From contig NZ_JACBYP010000018.1 in assembly GCF_018982965.1 (NCBI RefSeq), positions 1 through 64,000 of the forward strand: a stretch of DNA of 64,000 bases, written 5' to 3'. Position numbers and translations under genes: made by a program. Below are positions 53,624 to 61,920 of the stretch, piece by piece (the stretch's first letter is position 1; each line of letters opens with the position of its first letter). The stretch comes from Streptomyces mayonensis (lineage in GTDB: Bacteria; Actinomycetota; Actinomycetes; Streptomycetales; Streptomycetaceae). The notes under the pieces are model-generated. The model saw only the letters and a program-made list of their open reading frames with translations, was not told the origin of the DNA and did no database searches.

Positions 53624-53827
53624 CGGTACTGGACTCGCGGTGGTGCGCACAGGCAAGCGGGTGCTCCAAGCGGGGAGGGCTGGTGGGCAGAGAGGTGGCG
53701 GACCCGTCGCACCCGTCGCACGGCTGGTCAGAGCAGGTACGGGTGATCGTCGTGGTACGAGACGACTCGTCGCAGCGACGACACCCGTCACGGGGTTGAC
53801 CTGCAATGCGACGGGTGCGACGAGTCT

Positions 53828-55090
53828 TTACGGGTGCGGGTCCGGGCCTGTCCAGGTGCTCTCGTCACCGTTCTCGGAGGCGGACTCCTCCGGGCAGTAC
53901 CGCGCCCAGGCGTCGGTGAAGCGGAGGCGTGCGAAGCCCTTGGCCTGCCTGCCGCCCTCGAAGCGGAGGGTGGCGGCCTTGATATCGAAGTCCTTCAAGA
54001 GGAGCCCAAGGTGGCGTGGGCTGAGGCCGGCGGTGCCGTACTCGGCCCACGGAGCCTCCTGGTCCTTGAGTAGCTCCTCCAGCAGGTCCCGGGTGCGCAT
54101 GATGTCTGGGTCGCCGCAGCGGGCGAAGGCGCGCCGGATGTCCTGCAGCAGGCGGGTCTTGAGGTTGGACTCGTCGTCCTTGTCCGCCTCGGCGGCGCAC
54201 ATGGCCGTGCAGGCTGCGCGCGCGTCCTCGGGCCAGGTGCCGCCAGCCAGCTCCGCGACGATCACGAGCGGTTCCCAGGTGTCCGCCGCGCGGTCCTGCA
54301 CTGGCATCCGCGGTACCAGGTCCTCGGCGGTGTCCATGAGCGGACGGAGCCACGCCTCCAAGCGGTCCCGCAGAGCGTGCAAGGCTGGGATGTCGCGGCG
54401 GGAGCGGAACTGTTCGACGCGCTCTCCGTCCTTGCGGCGCTGCATGCGGATCACCACCGCCCGGTCCATGACCGTGTCCGGCAGAGCGCCGATGCCGGCC
54501 AGCGCGGCCATGGCGAAGGTGGGAAACTTCCGCGTCTTGTGCTCGGGACCGGAGATCCGCAGGGCGGGCCGGTTGCGCTGATGGCCGGCGTTGAGCAGGC
54601 CGCGCAGTTCCTCGTTCTTCTCTGCGGCCTTGACGCTGCCGAAGATGGTGTCGGCCTCGTCCACCAGCAGGGTGGGCGGGTCGTCACCGATGGCGCGAAA
54701 GACGACAGCAGGGCTGGTGTTCACGGTGATCAGCGGGTCGTGCGCCGTCTCCGTGATCACATCCAGCAGCCGGGACTTCCCGCACCGCTTCGCGGGCCCG
54801 ACCACCGCCAGGCGCGGTGCGTGCTGCAGTGCCGGCTGTATGTGCGTGGCCGCCACCCACAACGTGACGGCGGTCAGCGCGTCACCGTTGGGCAGGATCA
54901 GGTATCGGGCGATCGCCGCCCGGAGCTCGTCCAGCAGTGCTGCGCCCTCGTTGGCGCTGTACAGCTGGTCACCCCCAGAGGACGGGGGCTCGGCTGCGTC
55001 GCCTTGGCCGGGGACGGCCTCGGGTGGCCAAGGCAGAGAGCTGGCGGGCGCGGTGGGGGTCGGAGAGGTCGTAGATTCGTCCACAGGCAT
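53828..55090 (-). CDS. DUF3631 ATPase of mobile element
   Basis: The protein has 420 residues from an ATG at 55090 after GGGAGGA. A P-loop variant VVGPAKRCGKSRLLD and Walker B TLLVDEADTIFG lie in the first 170 residues. A DUF3631-type helical domain follows (GGTWPEDARAACTAMCAAE, DLLEELLKDQEAPWAEYG). In Streptomyces integrative elements this protein accompanies replication/maintenance functions; its exact role is not established to my knowledge. Confidence 0.88.
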   Translation of the reverse strand: MPVDESTTSPTPTAPASSLPWPPEAVPGQGDAAEPPSSGGDQLYSANEGAALLDELRAAIARYLILPNGDALTAVTLWVAATHIQPALQHAPRLAVVGPAKRCGKSRLLDVITETAHDPLITVNTSPAVVFRAIGDDPPTLLVDEADTIFGSVKAAEKNEELRGLLNAGHQRNRPALRISGPEHKTRKFPTFAMAALAGIGALPDTVMDRAVVIRMQRRKDGERVEQFRSRRDIPALHALRDRLEAWLRPLMDTAEDLVPRMPVQDRAADTWEPLVIVAELAGGTWPEDARAACTAMCAAEADKDDESNLKTRLLQDIRRAFARCGDPDIMRTRDLLEELLKDQEAPWAEYGTAGLSPRHLGLLLKDFDIKAATLRFEGGRQAKGFARLRFTDAWARYCPEESASENGDESTWTGPDPHP

Positions 55091-55229
55091 TCCTCCCTGG
55101 TGCGCCGGACGGGCAGTGTCCGGACTCACCGAGACAGATCGTTTTCTGGCAAGGGGCGATGAGGGCAGGGACCGCGCGGCTCCCGGCGGTGGCTCGCCGG
55201 GAGCCGCTTCGCTTTCCCGTGTGGTGGTC

Positions 55230-55466
55230 TCAGACGGCGAGGTCGTACGCGGCCTGGGCATTGAGCCAGGCGTCCACCTCGGCCCAGCGGTAGCGCAGGT
55301 GGCGGCCGACCTTGTGCACGTTCGGGCCGATGCCCCGGTACTTCCACTGGTAGAGCGTCTTGACCGGGACCCCGAGGTAATCGGCGACTTCCGCCGGGGT
55401 GGCGAGGGGGCCGCGTCGGTTGGCGTCGGCACTGGCGTGGGCAGGGCGGGGGGAAAGGCTCGGCAT
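55230..55466 (-). CDS. excisionase-like helix-turn-helix protein
   Basis: The protein has 78 residues. The AlpA/Xis-type winged helix is TPAEVADYLGVPVKTLYQWK, then KVGRHLRYRWAEVDAWL. Start ATG at 55466 (GGGAG upstream). Its position upstream of the DUF3631 gene and divergent from the regulator-integrase pair is usual for the recombination directionality factor of such elements. Confidence 0.88.
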   Translation of the reverse strand: MPSLSPRPAHASADANRRGPLATPAEVADYLGVPVKTLYQWKYRGIGPNVHKVGRHLRYRWAEVDAWLNAQAAYDLAV

Positions 55467-55851
55467 GGGCTCCCTTTTCGGTTTCGGACAACTGCGTGGA
55501 CAACACAGCCACACCCTGGGCGGAGAAGTCCAGAGTTGGTTCTAGAAGGCTCCAGAAGTTCCCGTCGGTGAGCGCGGGAGGCAATACCGTAAGGGTGAAT
55601 TGGCGGTTGACCAAAAAGTCGGCGCCAGGGTGATGTTCTGTTCGTAAGGCCAGGTGGTGGCCCATCGTCGAGAGGTGTGGTCAGCTACACTGCGCTCGCT
55701 TTCCGGTGGGCGGAATCGGCGGCGCAGCCTTCCCGGTGTCGCGTGTCGTGCATTAGCCGGCGCAATTGTCGATCCGGCCGGGTGCGACTTCTGTAGGGTT
55801 TAAGAACCAACTCTTGCCAAAGGCTTCGGCTGCAAGTTACAGCTACCTGTT
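55467..55851. promoter_or_regulatory. divergent control region with 12-bp inverted repeats
   Basis: AGAGTTGGTTCT at 55532-55543 and its exact reverse complement AGAACCAACTCT at 55803-55814 flank the region between the excisionase-like and regulator genes. They may bind the XRE protein encoded next and set excision/integration. No gene is visible. Confidence 0.55.
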
Positions 55852-56169
55852 ATGGCAACTCGACCTCTCGAAATAGGCCCCGCCGGCTTGCATACCGCCC
55901 GCGCTATCGAGCGCATGCGGCTGGCGCTCGGCCTCACCCAGCATCAGCTGGCTGCCCACTGCACCGCGATGGGCCGCCCGATGACCAACACCGCGCTCAG
56001 CCGCACCGAGCGCGCCCATCGACGTTGCGACATCGACGACCTCGTCGTGATCGCCGAAGCCCTCGGTGTTCGTGCGACGGCTCTGCTGCCTGCTGGGGTC
56101 TGCCCCGCCCACCCTCGCCACACCGAAGCAGACCTCTGCTGCCGTGCCCAGGGGGTCCTCCTTGGCTGA
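55852..56169 (+). CDS. XRE-family helix-turn-helix regulator of the element
   Basis: The protein has 105 residues. The helix-turn-helix is RMRLALGLTQHQLAAHCTAM, then TNTALSRTERAHRRCDIDDL; the C-terminus has several Cys (GVCPAHPRHTEADLCC). Its stop overlaps the integrase start, so it is coupled to the integrase, as in pSAM2-like and SLP-type elements. The ATG at 55852 follows CTACCTGTT with a poor Shine-Dalgarno. Confidence 0.88.
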   Translation: MATRPLEIGPAGLHTARAIERMRLALGLTQHQLAAHCTAMGRPMTNTALSRTERAHRRCDIDDLVVIAEALGVRATALLPAGVCPAHPRHTEADLCCRAQGVLLG

Positions 56170-57940
56170 CGTGTACGACCGCTGGCACAAGTCCCATCCC
56201 AAGCCGGACGAGACCCAGTGCAGCGAGCACAAGAGCCGCACCCGGCGAATGGTCCCGACCTCTGACCACGGGATCGGTAAGCGCTGGCAGGTCCGGTACC
56301 GGGACCTGGACAGCCACCAGCGCAAGGAGAACTTCCACACGAGGGCCGAAGCCGACAAGCGGGCGGCCGAGGTCGACGTCGAGATCCGGAGCGGCAGCTA
56401 CGTCGTCCCCGCCGAGACGAAGCAGACGCTCGGCGCCTACGCCCAGAAGTGGCTCGACGCGAACTCGGTAGGCCCGACCACGGCCCTCCGCTATGAGGCC
56501 ACCGTCCGCAACCACATCGTCGCCCACCTCGGCCGGCGCGAGCTGCGGTCCCTGAACAAGCCCTCGGTCGTTCAGGGCTGGATTCGGACGCTGCAGGACG
56601 GCGGCTTCGAGGTGTCGACGATCGAGGGCATCTTCGACATCCTCTCCAGCATCCTCGGCATGGCTGTGGAGGACGGGCTGCTGCCGAAGAACCCGTGCAA
56701 GTCGAAGTCGGTCAAGCTGCCGACCGCGACCAAGAAGAAGATCGTCCCCTGGTCCCTGGAGCGTGTGCGTGCCGTCATCGCCGGGCTGCCCGAGCGCTTC
56801 CAGGCGGGCGGCAAGCTCGCCTTCGGGTGCGGCCTGCGTCAGGGGGAGGTCTTCGGCTGCGCAGTCGAAGACATCGACTTCAGGGGCGGCTGGATCCACG
56901 TCAACCGCCAGGTGCGGCTCGTCGGCACGAAGCCGGTTTTCGCTCTGCCCAAGGGCAACCGGATCCGGTCAGTGCCGCTGTCGGCTCAGTTGGCCACTGC
57001 CCTCAAAGCCCACATGAGGCGATTCCCGCCCACGGCGGTCACGCTGCCCTGGGCGAAGCCCAACGGCGAGCCCAAGACCTTCCGGCTGCTTTTCGTCGAC
57101 GAAAAGGGCCGAGCGTACAACCGAAGCGTCTTCAACATGGGTGCCTGGAAGCGAGCCCTGGTCGCCGCCGGCGTGATCCCTCCCCGCGAGCGCGGGGTGA
57201 GGTACCTCCAGGCGGCCCCGGAGGACGGCATGCACGCCCTCCGGCACGCGTACGCCTCCGTGCTCCTGGACGCGGGGGAGAGCATCAAGGCGCTCTCCGA
57301 GTACCTCGGCCACTCGGACCCGGGCTTCACGCTCCGGACGTACACGCACCTGCTGCCGTCCAGCGAGAGCCGGACCCGCAACGCGATCGACGATGCCTTC
57401 ACCGAATACAGGGAGTCCGAAGCTGGGAGTGCAGCAGGGCCGCCACCCGATCGTGCGGCAGACCCCGAGGCGACCGCTGGCTTGGGTAACGGAAGGGACT
57501 TTACGGCGAAGCTATGCCGTAGGCGGCTCAGGGATGCGCCAGGTGATGCGGAACCGCTGGTCCGGTGGAAGCCCGAATCTGCCCACCGGGCCGATCGCCT
57601 TGATGAGATAGCCAAAGAGCTGATGGTGGGCTTCCTCGGAGAGTTCATGCCAGGTCTCCGGTGTCGCGGTCATGACCTCCCGCATCAAGGACACGTCCGA
57701 TTCGGCGCGCAGCATCTCGATACGGTCCTCACGGTCCATGGTCTCGTCAGCATGCATGGCGCTGATCGACCGCTGAAGGAGGTTCGGCTCGACTGCCAGG
57801 CGCTGGAGTATCCGGTCGCAGCCATAGCGGAAGGCCGTATGCATTTCGACCGCTTCCTGGTCCGGATAGTGGTAGCCGAAGGGGCTGCCCTCCTCGGCGC
57901 CCAGGTAGTCGCCCTTCAGGGTCCGCAGGAGAGCACGTAG
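56162..57940 (+). CDS. tyrosine integrase with unusual C-terminal read-through
   Basis: From a TTG at 56162 (LADVYDRWHKSHPKPDE, the usual actinobacterial N-terminus; GTG 56171 possible) the protein has 592 residues. Catalytic residues are visible: Arg in GCGLRQGEVFG (~224), HALRHAYASVLL (~359, H-x-x-R), the His of YLGHSDPGF and the Tyr of LRTYTH (~393). The normal family ends soon after IDDAFTEYRE, near codon 425. Here the frame stays open for about 150 more codons, in antisense to the neighbouring gene. The original stop and att flank were probably lost in a rearrangement. The catalytic core is intact. Confidence 0.88.
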   Translation: MADVYDRWHKSHPKPDETQCSEHKSRTRRMVPTSDHGIGKRWQVRYRDLDSHQRKENFHTRAEADKRAAEVDVEIRSGSYVVPAETKQTLGAYAQKWLDANSVGPTTALRYEATVRNHIVAHLGRRELRSLNKPSVVQGWIRTLQDGGFEVSTIEGIFDILSSILGMAVEDGLLPKNPCKSKSVKLPTATKKKIVPWSLERVRAVIAGLPERFQAGGKLAFGCGLRQGEVFGCAVEDIDFRGGWIHVNRQVRLVGTKPVFALPKGNRIRSVPLSAQLATALKAHMRRFPPTAVTLPWAKPNGEPKTFRLLFVDEKGRAYNRSVFNMGAWKRALVAAGVIPPRERGVRYLQAAPEDGMHALRHAYASVLLDAGESIKALSEYLGHSDPGFTLRTYTHLLPSSESRTRNAIDDAFTEYRESEAGSAAGPPPDRAADPEATAGLGNGRDFTAKLCRRRLRDAPGDAEPLVRWKPESAHRADRLDEIAKELMVGFLGEFMPGLRCRGHDLPHQGHVRFGAQHLDTVLTVHGLVSMHGADRPLKEVRLDCQALEYPVAAIAEGRMHFDRFLVRIVVAEGAALLGAQVVALQGPQEST

Positions 57941-58474
57941 AGCAAACTCGGCACCGTTCTCCTCGATGAGGCGGACACCAACCTGCACCCATTCGTCCTC
58001 TGAGATCACAGGCTCGTGCGGCACCGCGAGCGAGGGGGCGATCTCAATGGCGTTGAACGGGTTAATCATCACGCCGACGACCGCCTCAGCGGTCCACTGC
58101 CCGCCATCCGTGCCCCACCCCTGTGATAGTGCCAGTTCCCGGGCCGACTTCATGCCACCCGGCTCTCCCTCCCGCACTGCGCGCCATAGGGGCAGGAATC
58201 GCGCCACCTCGGCCGTCGGGTCTCGGGGTGGATCGACGCAGGCGCTGGCGAGCACCGCCACGATCGACTGCACGGTCTCCCAGCGCGGGACGTTCAGACC
58301 CTTGAGGGTCGTACGGACTCCCTCATGGCTGACGACCGCCGGGTGGTCGCCCTCAGCGATCAGGGCGCTCACCTTTCGCATGCCGGGGCGGCCCGCCGCC
58401 CGGTGGAGCTCTTCGAGGGCGCGTACCAGCTCCTCGTGGGCTTCGTTCGGAAGAGAGACGGTGTTGGGGGTCAC
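57512..58474 (-). CDS. Streptomyces hypothetical with helix-turn-helix-like N-terminus
   Basis: The protein has 320 residues. Residues 10-75 (HEELVRALEELHRAAGRPGM, then KVSALIAEGDHPAVVSHEGV) form a module seen at the N-terminus of many actinobacterial accessory regulators. The rest is helical and acidic (AEFALRALLRTLKGDYLGAEE). Its last 430 bases overlap the open 3' end of the integrase in antisense. A regulatory or phage-related role is inferred. Confidence 0.75.
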   Translation of the reverse strand: MTPNTVSLPNEAHEELVRALEELHRAAGRPGMRKVSALIAEGDHPAVVSHEGVRTTLKGLNVPRWETVQSIVAVLASACVDPPRDPTAEVARFLPLWRAVREGEPGGMKSARELALSQGWGTDGGQWTAEAVVGVMINPFNAIEIAPSLAVPHEPVISEDEWVQVGVRLIEENGAEFALRALLRTLKGDYLGAEEGSPFGYHYPDQEAVEMHTAFRYGCDRILQRLAVEPNLLQRSISAMHADETMDREDRIEMLRAESDVSLMREVMTATPETWHELSEEAHHQLFGYLIKAIGPVGRFGLPPDQRFRITWRIPEPPTA

Positions 58475-58686
58475 GAAACGACAGATCCCTTCGATCTTTC
58501 AGATGGCGGCCCGGCTGACCGTCAGATAGCGCCAAGAGCGTAAAAGTCGCAGGCAGAGTGCCACATGCCAGATTGCGTCAACTTCCCCGTCCCGGGCGCC
58601 AAACGATGACAAGCAATCGAAGGAGGCCCCGAGCATGGAGACAGCGTTGTGAGCGAGCCGGTGCCGTTTCCGAAGGAGTTGCTCCC

Positions 58687-60099
58687 GTGCACATCCCTAA
58701 CTATGCCTATGCCATGATCCGGTCCGCACTGCCGACTGTCCCTACCTCCCGCCAGGTGGGGGCGCTGGATTGCTGCCTCTGTGACAAGCCCTTTGAAGAT
58801 CGGCCGCCCGTACCGCTCGGGCCGACTCCCGAGTCGGGACTGTTCGGCTGCCATCCCTGTCTAACCCGGTTGGTCGCCCGGGCGCGGCGGGCCCGTGACG
58901 CTGCACTGACCCAGGACGCCGAGCGGGCCCGAACGGAGTCCGCGACCTGGCTGCCGGTGCGTGAGCGGCATGTCGCCCGGCTCGACAGTGCGCGGCAGGC
59001 CGCGGAAGCCGTGGCCGGGCTGGCCCGGGACGGTGACACCGAGCCGCTGCAAGTCGCCTGGCTGCTGGTCTCGCTGGAGTCGGCGTACGCCTGGGTCCCG
59101 GAGGCGCCGGAGCCACCCACCTCTGCGGAGCGCGAGGACTCAGAGCTGAGGGACGAGGCGTTCCGGCTTGACCTGGCGATGATCACAGCGCGGGAGGCGG
59201 TGGCGGAGCGGCTCGCCTATCACCTCATCAACGAGGCGCAGCCTGAGGAGCCGGAGATGTGCGAGGAACTCGAATGCTTGGAAGGCTGCTCGGGACGACA
59301 TGACTCCTCTCACATTGACTGCGGACCGGACGCCGTCTTCGAGGATCTGGCGCAGCGCGGAATCACCGTGGAGCAGCCGGAGCCCGAACCTCTGTCGCCT
59401 CGGCTCGCGGCTCTCTTGGGAAGGACCGAGGCCGAGGAGAAGGACTCGCTGCTGCCGGACATTGAGGAGCAGTCCCCCGTTGTCCTGGCGCACTTCGGTA
59501 TCGACGCCGACGATACGGATGCCCTGGTGAGCGCGGCGGCGGTCGGGCTGGTGGTCGACGCCTGGCGCGAGGGGCCGCTGGACGTGATCCACGCGGCCGA
59601 CGACGGGCCAAGCGACGGGGAGATCTTCGCGCAGAGCATCGATCTATACCGCAGGGCTCGCGCCGCGCTGGTGGCCGCACGGGAGGACGGGCCTGAGATG
59701 CTGCTCGCGTTCGTGGCCGTTGCCTCGGACCTGGACCTTCCGTGGGCCGGCGGTTCGCGCTTCACGCTGCGGGCGATGTCCGAATCCGTGGCGGAGTTTG
59801 TCCAGCACGTCGACGACCGGGTCTGGTTCACCGCGGAAGTGATGCGTGAACAGGGCTGGCGCGCGGGGTTGCTGCATAGAGCCACTTCGGCTGTGTTCAA
59901 GGTTCCTACCCACTTCGGTATGCCAGGCTGGCCTGGCGCCGTCGCCTCAGCAATGGACCGTCTCGCTGTGCTGGACAGGTCGGGCGCACCCGAGGCGCTA
60001 ACAGATCTCGCGGCGGTAGAAGCCGCGTTGGTCGAAGCGCCCGACCGGCTGGGGGCAGACGCCCTCGACTGGATTTCCCGCCAGGCCCTACTCGGCTAA
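58687..60099 (+). CDS. hypothetical protein with N-terminal zinc-ribbon-like Cys
   Basis: The protein has 470 residues from a GTG at 58687 with GAAGGAG upstream. An N-terminal CCLCDKPF...CHPC cluster could bind zinc. The remainder is helical and acidic, with a second Cys-rich patch (CEELECLEGCSG). No family is recognised. It lies on the right arm of the element, downstream of the integrase. Confidence 0.75.
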   Translation: MHIPNYAYAMIRSALPTVPTSRQVGALDCCLCDKPFEDRPPVPLGPTPESGLFGCHPCLTRLVARARRARDAALTQDAERARTESATWLPVRERHVARLDSARQAAEAVAGLARDGDTEPLQVAWLLVSLESAYAWVPEAPEPPTSAEREDSELRDEAFRLDLAMITAREAVAERLAYHLINEAQPEEPEMCEELECLEGCSGRHDSSHIDCGPDAVFEDLAQRGITVEQPEPEPLSPRLAALLGRTEAEEKDSLLPDIEEQSPVVLAHFGIDADDTDALVSAAAVGLVVDAWREGPLDVIHAADDGPSDGEIFAQSIDLYRRARAALVAAREDGPEMLLAFVAVASDLDLPWAGGSRFTLRAMSESVAEFVQHVDDRVWFTAEVMREQGWRAGLLHRATSAVFKVPTHFGMPGWPGAVASAMDRLAVLDRSGAPEALTDLAAVEAALVEAPDRLGADALDWISRQALLG

Positions 60100-60320
60100 T
60101 GCGCCACCCGGCCTGCCCGTCCGCTGACGGACCGGGGTTGGAAAAGCCCTCGCACCAGGGCACCCGAACGGTTGCCCACGGCGTCCTTCGCCCGCGCAGT
60201 TCGCTATCCCCACTGCCGTCAAGCGTGTTGCCAGTGACCACGTCCACGTCAGACTCGGTCGCGCGGTTCTGCAGCTGCCCGAGCGCCGCGAGACGACCCA
60301 GCAGAAGGTAGAGGCCCCCG

Positions 60321-60584
60321 GTGAAGTGGGACGAAGTGACCCTCGTCATCCTCGCCGCGTCCGGCTGCGTCACGCTACTGCTGGCGCAGATCAGCGAGGT
60401 GCTCGAGAGGCTGCCACAAATCATCCGTGCGTGGCGGCAGGTCCGGCACGAACTGAGCGCCAACACCGATGCCGGCTCTCGGGATCACTCAACAAGGGTC
60501 ACCGCCCCGGGCACCCTGGCTGTCGACCCAAGCGATGGGGACCATACACCCAGAGGGACCGGAGCAGGGCAAGACGAGGGTTGA
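60321..60584 (+). CDS. small membrane-anchored protein
   Basis: The protein has 87 residues from a GTG at 60321. One hydrophobic helix (VTLVILAASGCVTLLLAQI) near the N-terminus is followed by a charged helix (SEVLERLPQIIRAWRQVRHE) and a disordered tail. It has GAAGG upstream. No family is recognised. Confidence 0.55.
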   Translation: MKWDEVTLVILAASGCVTLLLAQISEVLERLPQIIRAWRQVRHELSANTDAGSRDHSTRVTAPGTLAVDPSDGDHTPRGTGAGQDEG

Positions 60585-60734
60585 TCCGGTCAGCGGCATC
60601 GCTGGTGAGCGCCATTTGAAGTTGCTGACCGGTTCAGCCGGCGGCCCTCGCCCAGTTATGCACCGGTTGTGCACCACGGTGCGCCGACCTCGTATACGCA
60701 GGTCAGGGACGTTTCTGAGCTGTACTTCGACCTC

Positions 60735-60870
60735 ACGCTCTCCGACTACCTCGGACTTCGGCTTCACGTTGCGGACGTACACGCGCCGGCAAGGCGATCG
60801 ATTACTCCTTCACCGAGGCGGAGCCCCAAGGACACCGGCGAAGCTCAGGGGCACATCAGTGCTCTAGCCC
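60735..60870 (+). pseudogene. decayed integrase C-terminal fragment
   Basis: In changing frames the plus strand reads LSDYLG, then FGFTLRTYTR, then AIDYSFTEAEPQG. These correspond to SEYLGHSDPGFTLRTYTH..AIDDAFTE of the intact integrase, with small deletions and frameshifts between. It lies directly before the right arm site and attR, where an integrase normally ends. Confidence 0.75.
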
Positions 60871-60875
60871 TAACC

Positions 60876-60895
60876 CATGTGCCCTCAATGTGCCC
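60876..60895. repeat. candidate integrase arm site at right end
   Basis: CATGTGCCCTCAATGTGCCC is nearly identical to 37623-37642 and lies about 107 bp from the attR core. Confidence 0.5.
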
Positions 60896-60973
60896 CGGCC
60901 ACCTGACGGCCCCTCCCGGCACATGACGAGGGCGGAGCCCGAAAGCCCCGCCCGCACCCCACGAAACCCCAGC

Positions 60974-61405
60974 TCACGGCCACACAAGGCAATACGGCTG
61001 ATGCCCCGCCTCATGCAGCCGGTGCGAGAAGTCCTGCCACTCGTGCAGCAGTTGGTACACGTTGAACGCGTCGCGCGGGCCGCCCCGGTCCGGGACCGTG
61101 GACCAGATGAACGCCGCCGCGCCGACCGCCTCCTCGCCGATGCCGCGCAGGGGGTCGACGACGGTCATCGGGAGTTTCACGACCGCGTAGTCGGGGTGCA
61201 GGACGACCAGTTCCAGCGGGGGCACCTTGTGCAGGGGGACGCCCTCTATGCCGGTGAGGACCATCGCGGCCATCGTCTCCGGCTTGATCTTGGTGAACAT
61301 GCCGTTCATCCCGAGCTCGTCCCCGCCGAGTTCCTCGGGGCGCATCGAGATCGGGACGCGGGCCGCGGTCGCGCCGTCGGGCGCGCCGAAGTACTTGTAG
61401 GTCAC
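60974..61405 (-). CDS. conserved Streptomyces protein, integration target
   Basis: The protein has 143 residues from a GTG at 61405 (TYKYFGAPDG). No domain is recognised. The sequence is regular and has no signal peptide. Its 3' end (HEWQDFSHRLHEAGHQPYCL) contains the attR core, and the last codons are supplied by the element, so the reading frame is restored after integration. It is divergent from hemL. Confidence 0.75.
   Translation of the reverse strand: MTYKYFGAPDGATAARVPISMRPEELGGDELGMNGMFTKIKPETMAAMVLTGIEGVPLHKVPPLELVVLHPDYAVVKLPMTVVDPLRGIGEEAVGAAAFIWSTVPDRGGPRDAFNVYQLLHEWQDFSHRLHEAGHQPYCLVWP
61002..61024. repeat. attR core, 23 bp
   Basis: Identical to 37469-37491. It lies within the last 20 codons of the target gene, on the minus strand. 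Confidence 0.85.
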
Positions 61406-61920
61406 CCCCACCCGACCACCATTCCTGCTCCCCGCCCCCGACCGGTCGGCCCGCCCGGAGAGCCGGTCGGGCTCGCCAGGTGTGCCGTGTGCCTGACGTG
61501 CTTCGGACGCTTCCTCCGCCTCGCGTCGGTGCCTTCCCCGCCGGGCACGTCGAGGACCCAGGTCATCGGTCCCCTCGCCCAGTCCGCCACCGCGATGCAT
61601 ATCTCCACCCGACTGCTTTTCTAGGACGCGTGGCCCCCGCCGCGCAACCCGATCATCGTGTCAGTGACCTCCCCCACGGCCGCTCGCCGAAACGTGCGGT
61701 GAGACATATGGCCTTCATCTGTCTGTCATATGTCCGCCAGGGTGTCGGCAGCCCCCTCTCCCCGCTGCCCCGGTGAGCTGCGTGGACGGGCTCCAGTCTG
61801 GCAGACGGCACGGCGATCGGGGCGGTTGTCTACCCTTAATGAGGTCACCCTGGGCAACCAGAGGCCGAGGGGAGCCCGAAACGTCGGAGAAGGTCGAGAA
61901 GGTCGGAGAAGTCGCAGGTC
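61406..61920. promoter_or_regulatory. divergent region upstream of hemL with GACATATG inverted repeat
   Basis: GACATATG (61703-61710) and CATATGTC (61727-61734) form a perfect inverted repeat with a 16-bp spacer. The hemL leader then has GGTCGAGAAGGTCGGAGAAG-type short repeats giving a purine-rich ribosome binding site. No gene is seen in this 515-bp stretch. Confidence 0.5.

Larger units (their letters stand above)
37469..61024. mobile_element. integrative mobilisable element, about 23.5 kb
   Basis: A 23-bp identical direct repeat lies at each end, in two copies of the 3' end of the same conserved gene. Inside are a tyrosine integrase, an excisionase-like protein, an HUH relaxase with MobC, DUF2637 and DUF3631 proteins, and a cargo of nuclease/helicase, HEPN-like and regulatory genes. 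No FtsK/Tra pump or clear replication initiator is visible, so it is better called mobilisable than self-transmissible. Codon use is less GC-extreme than in the flanks and TTA codons occur in cargo genes. Confidence 0.85.
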
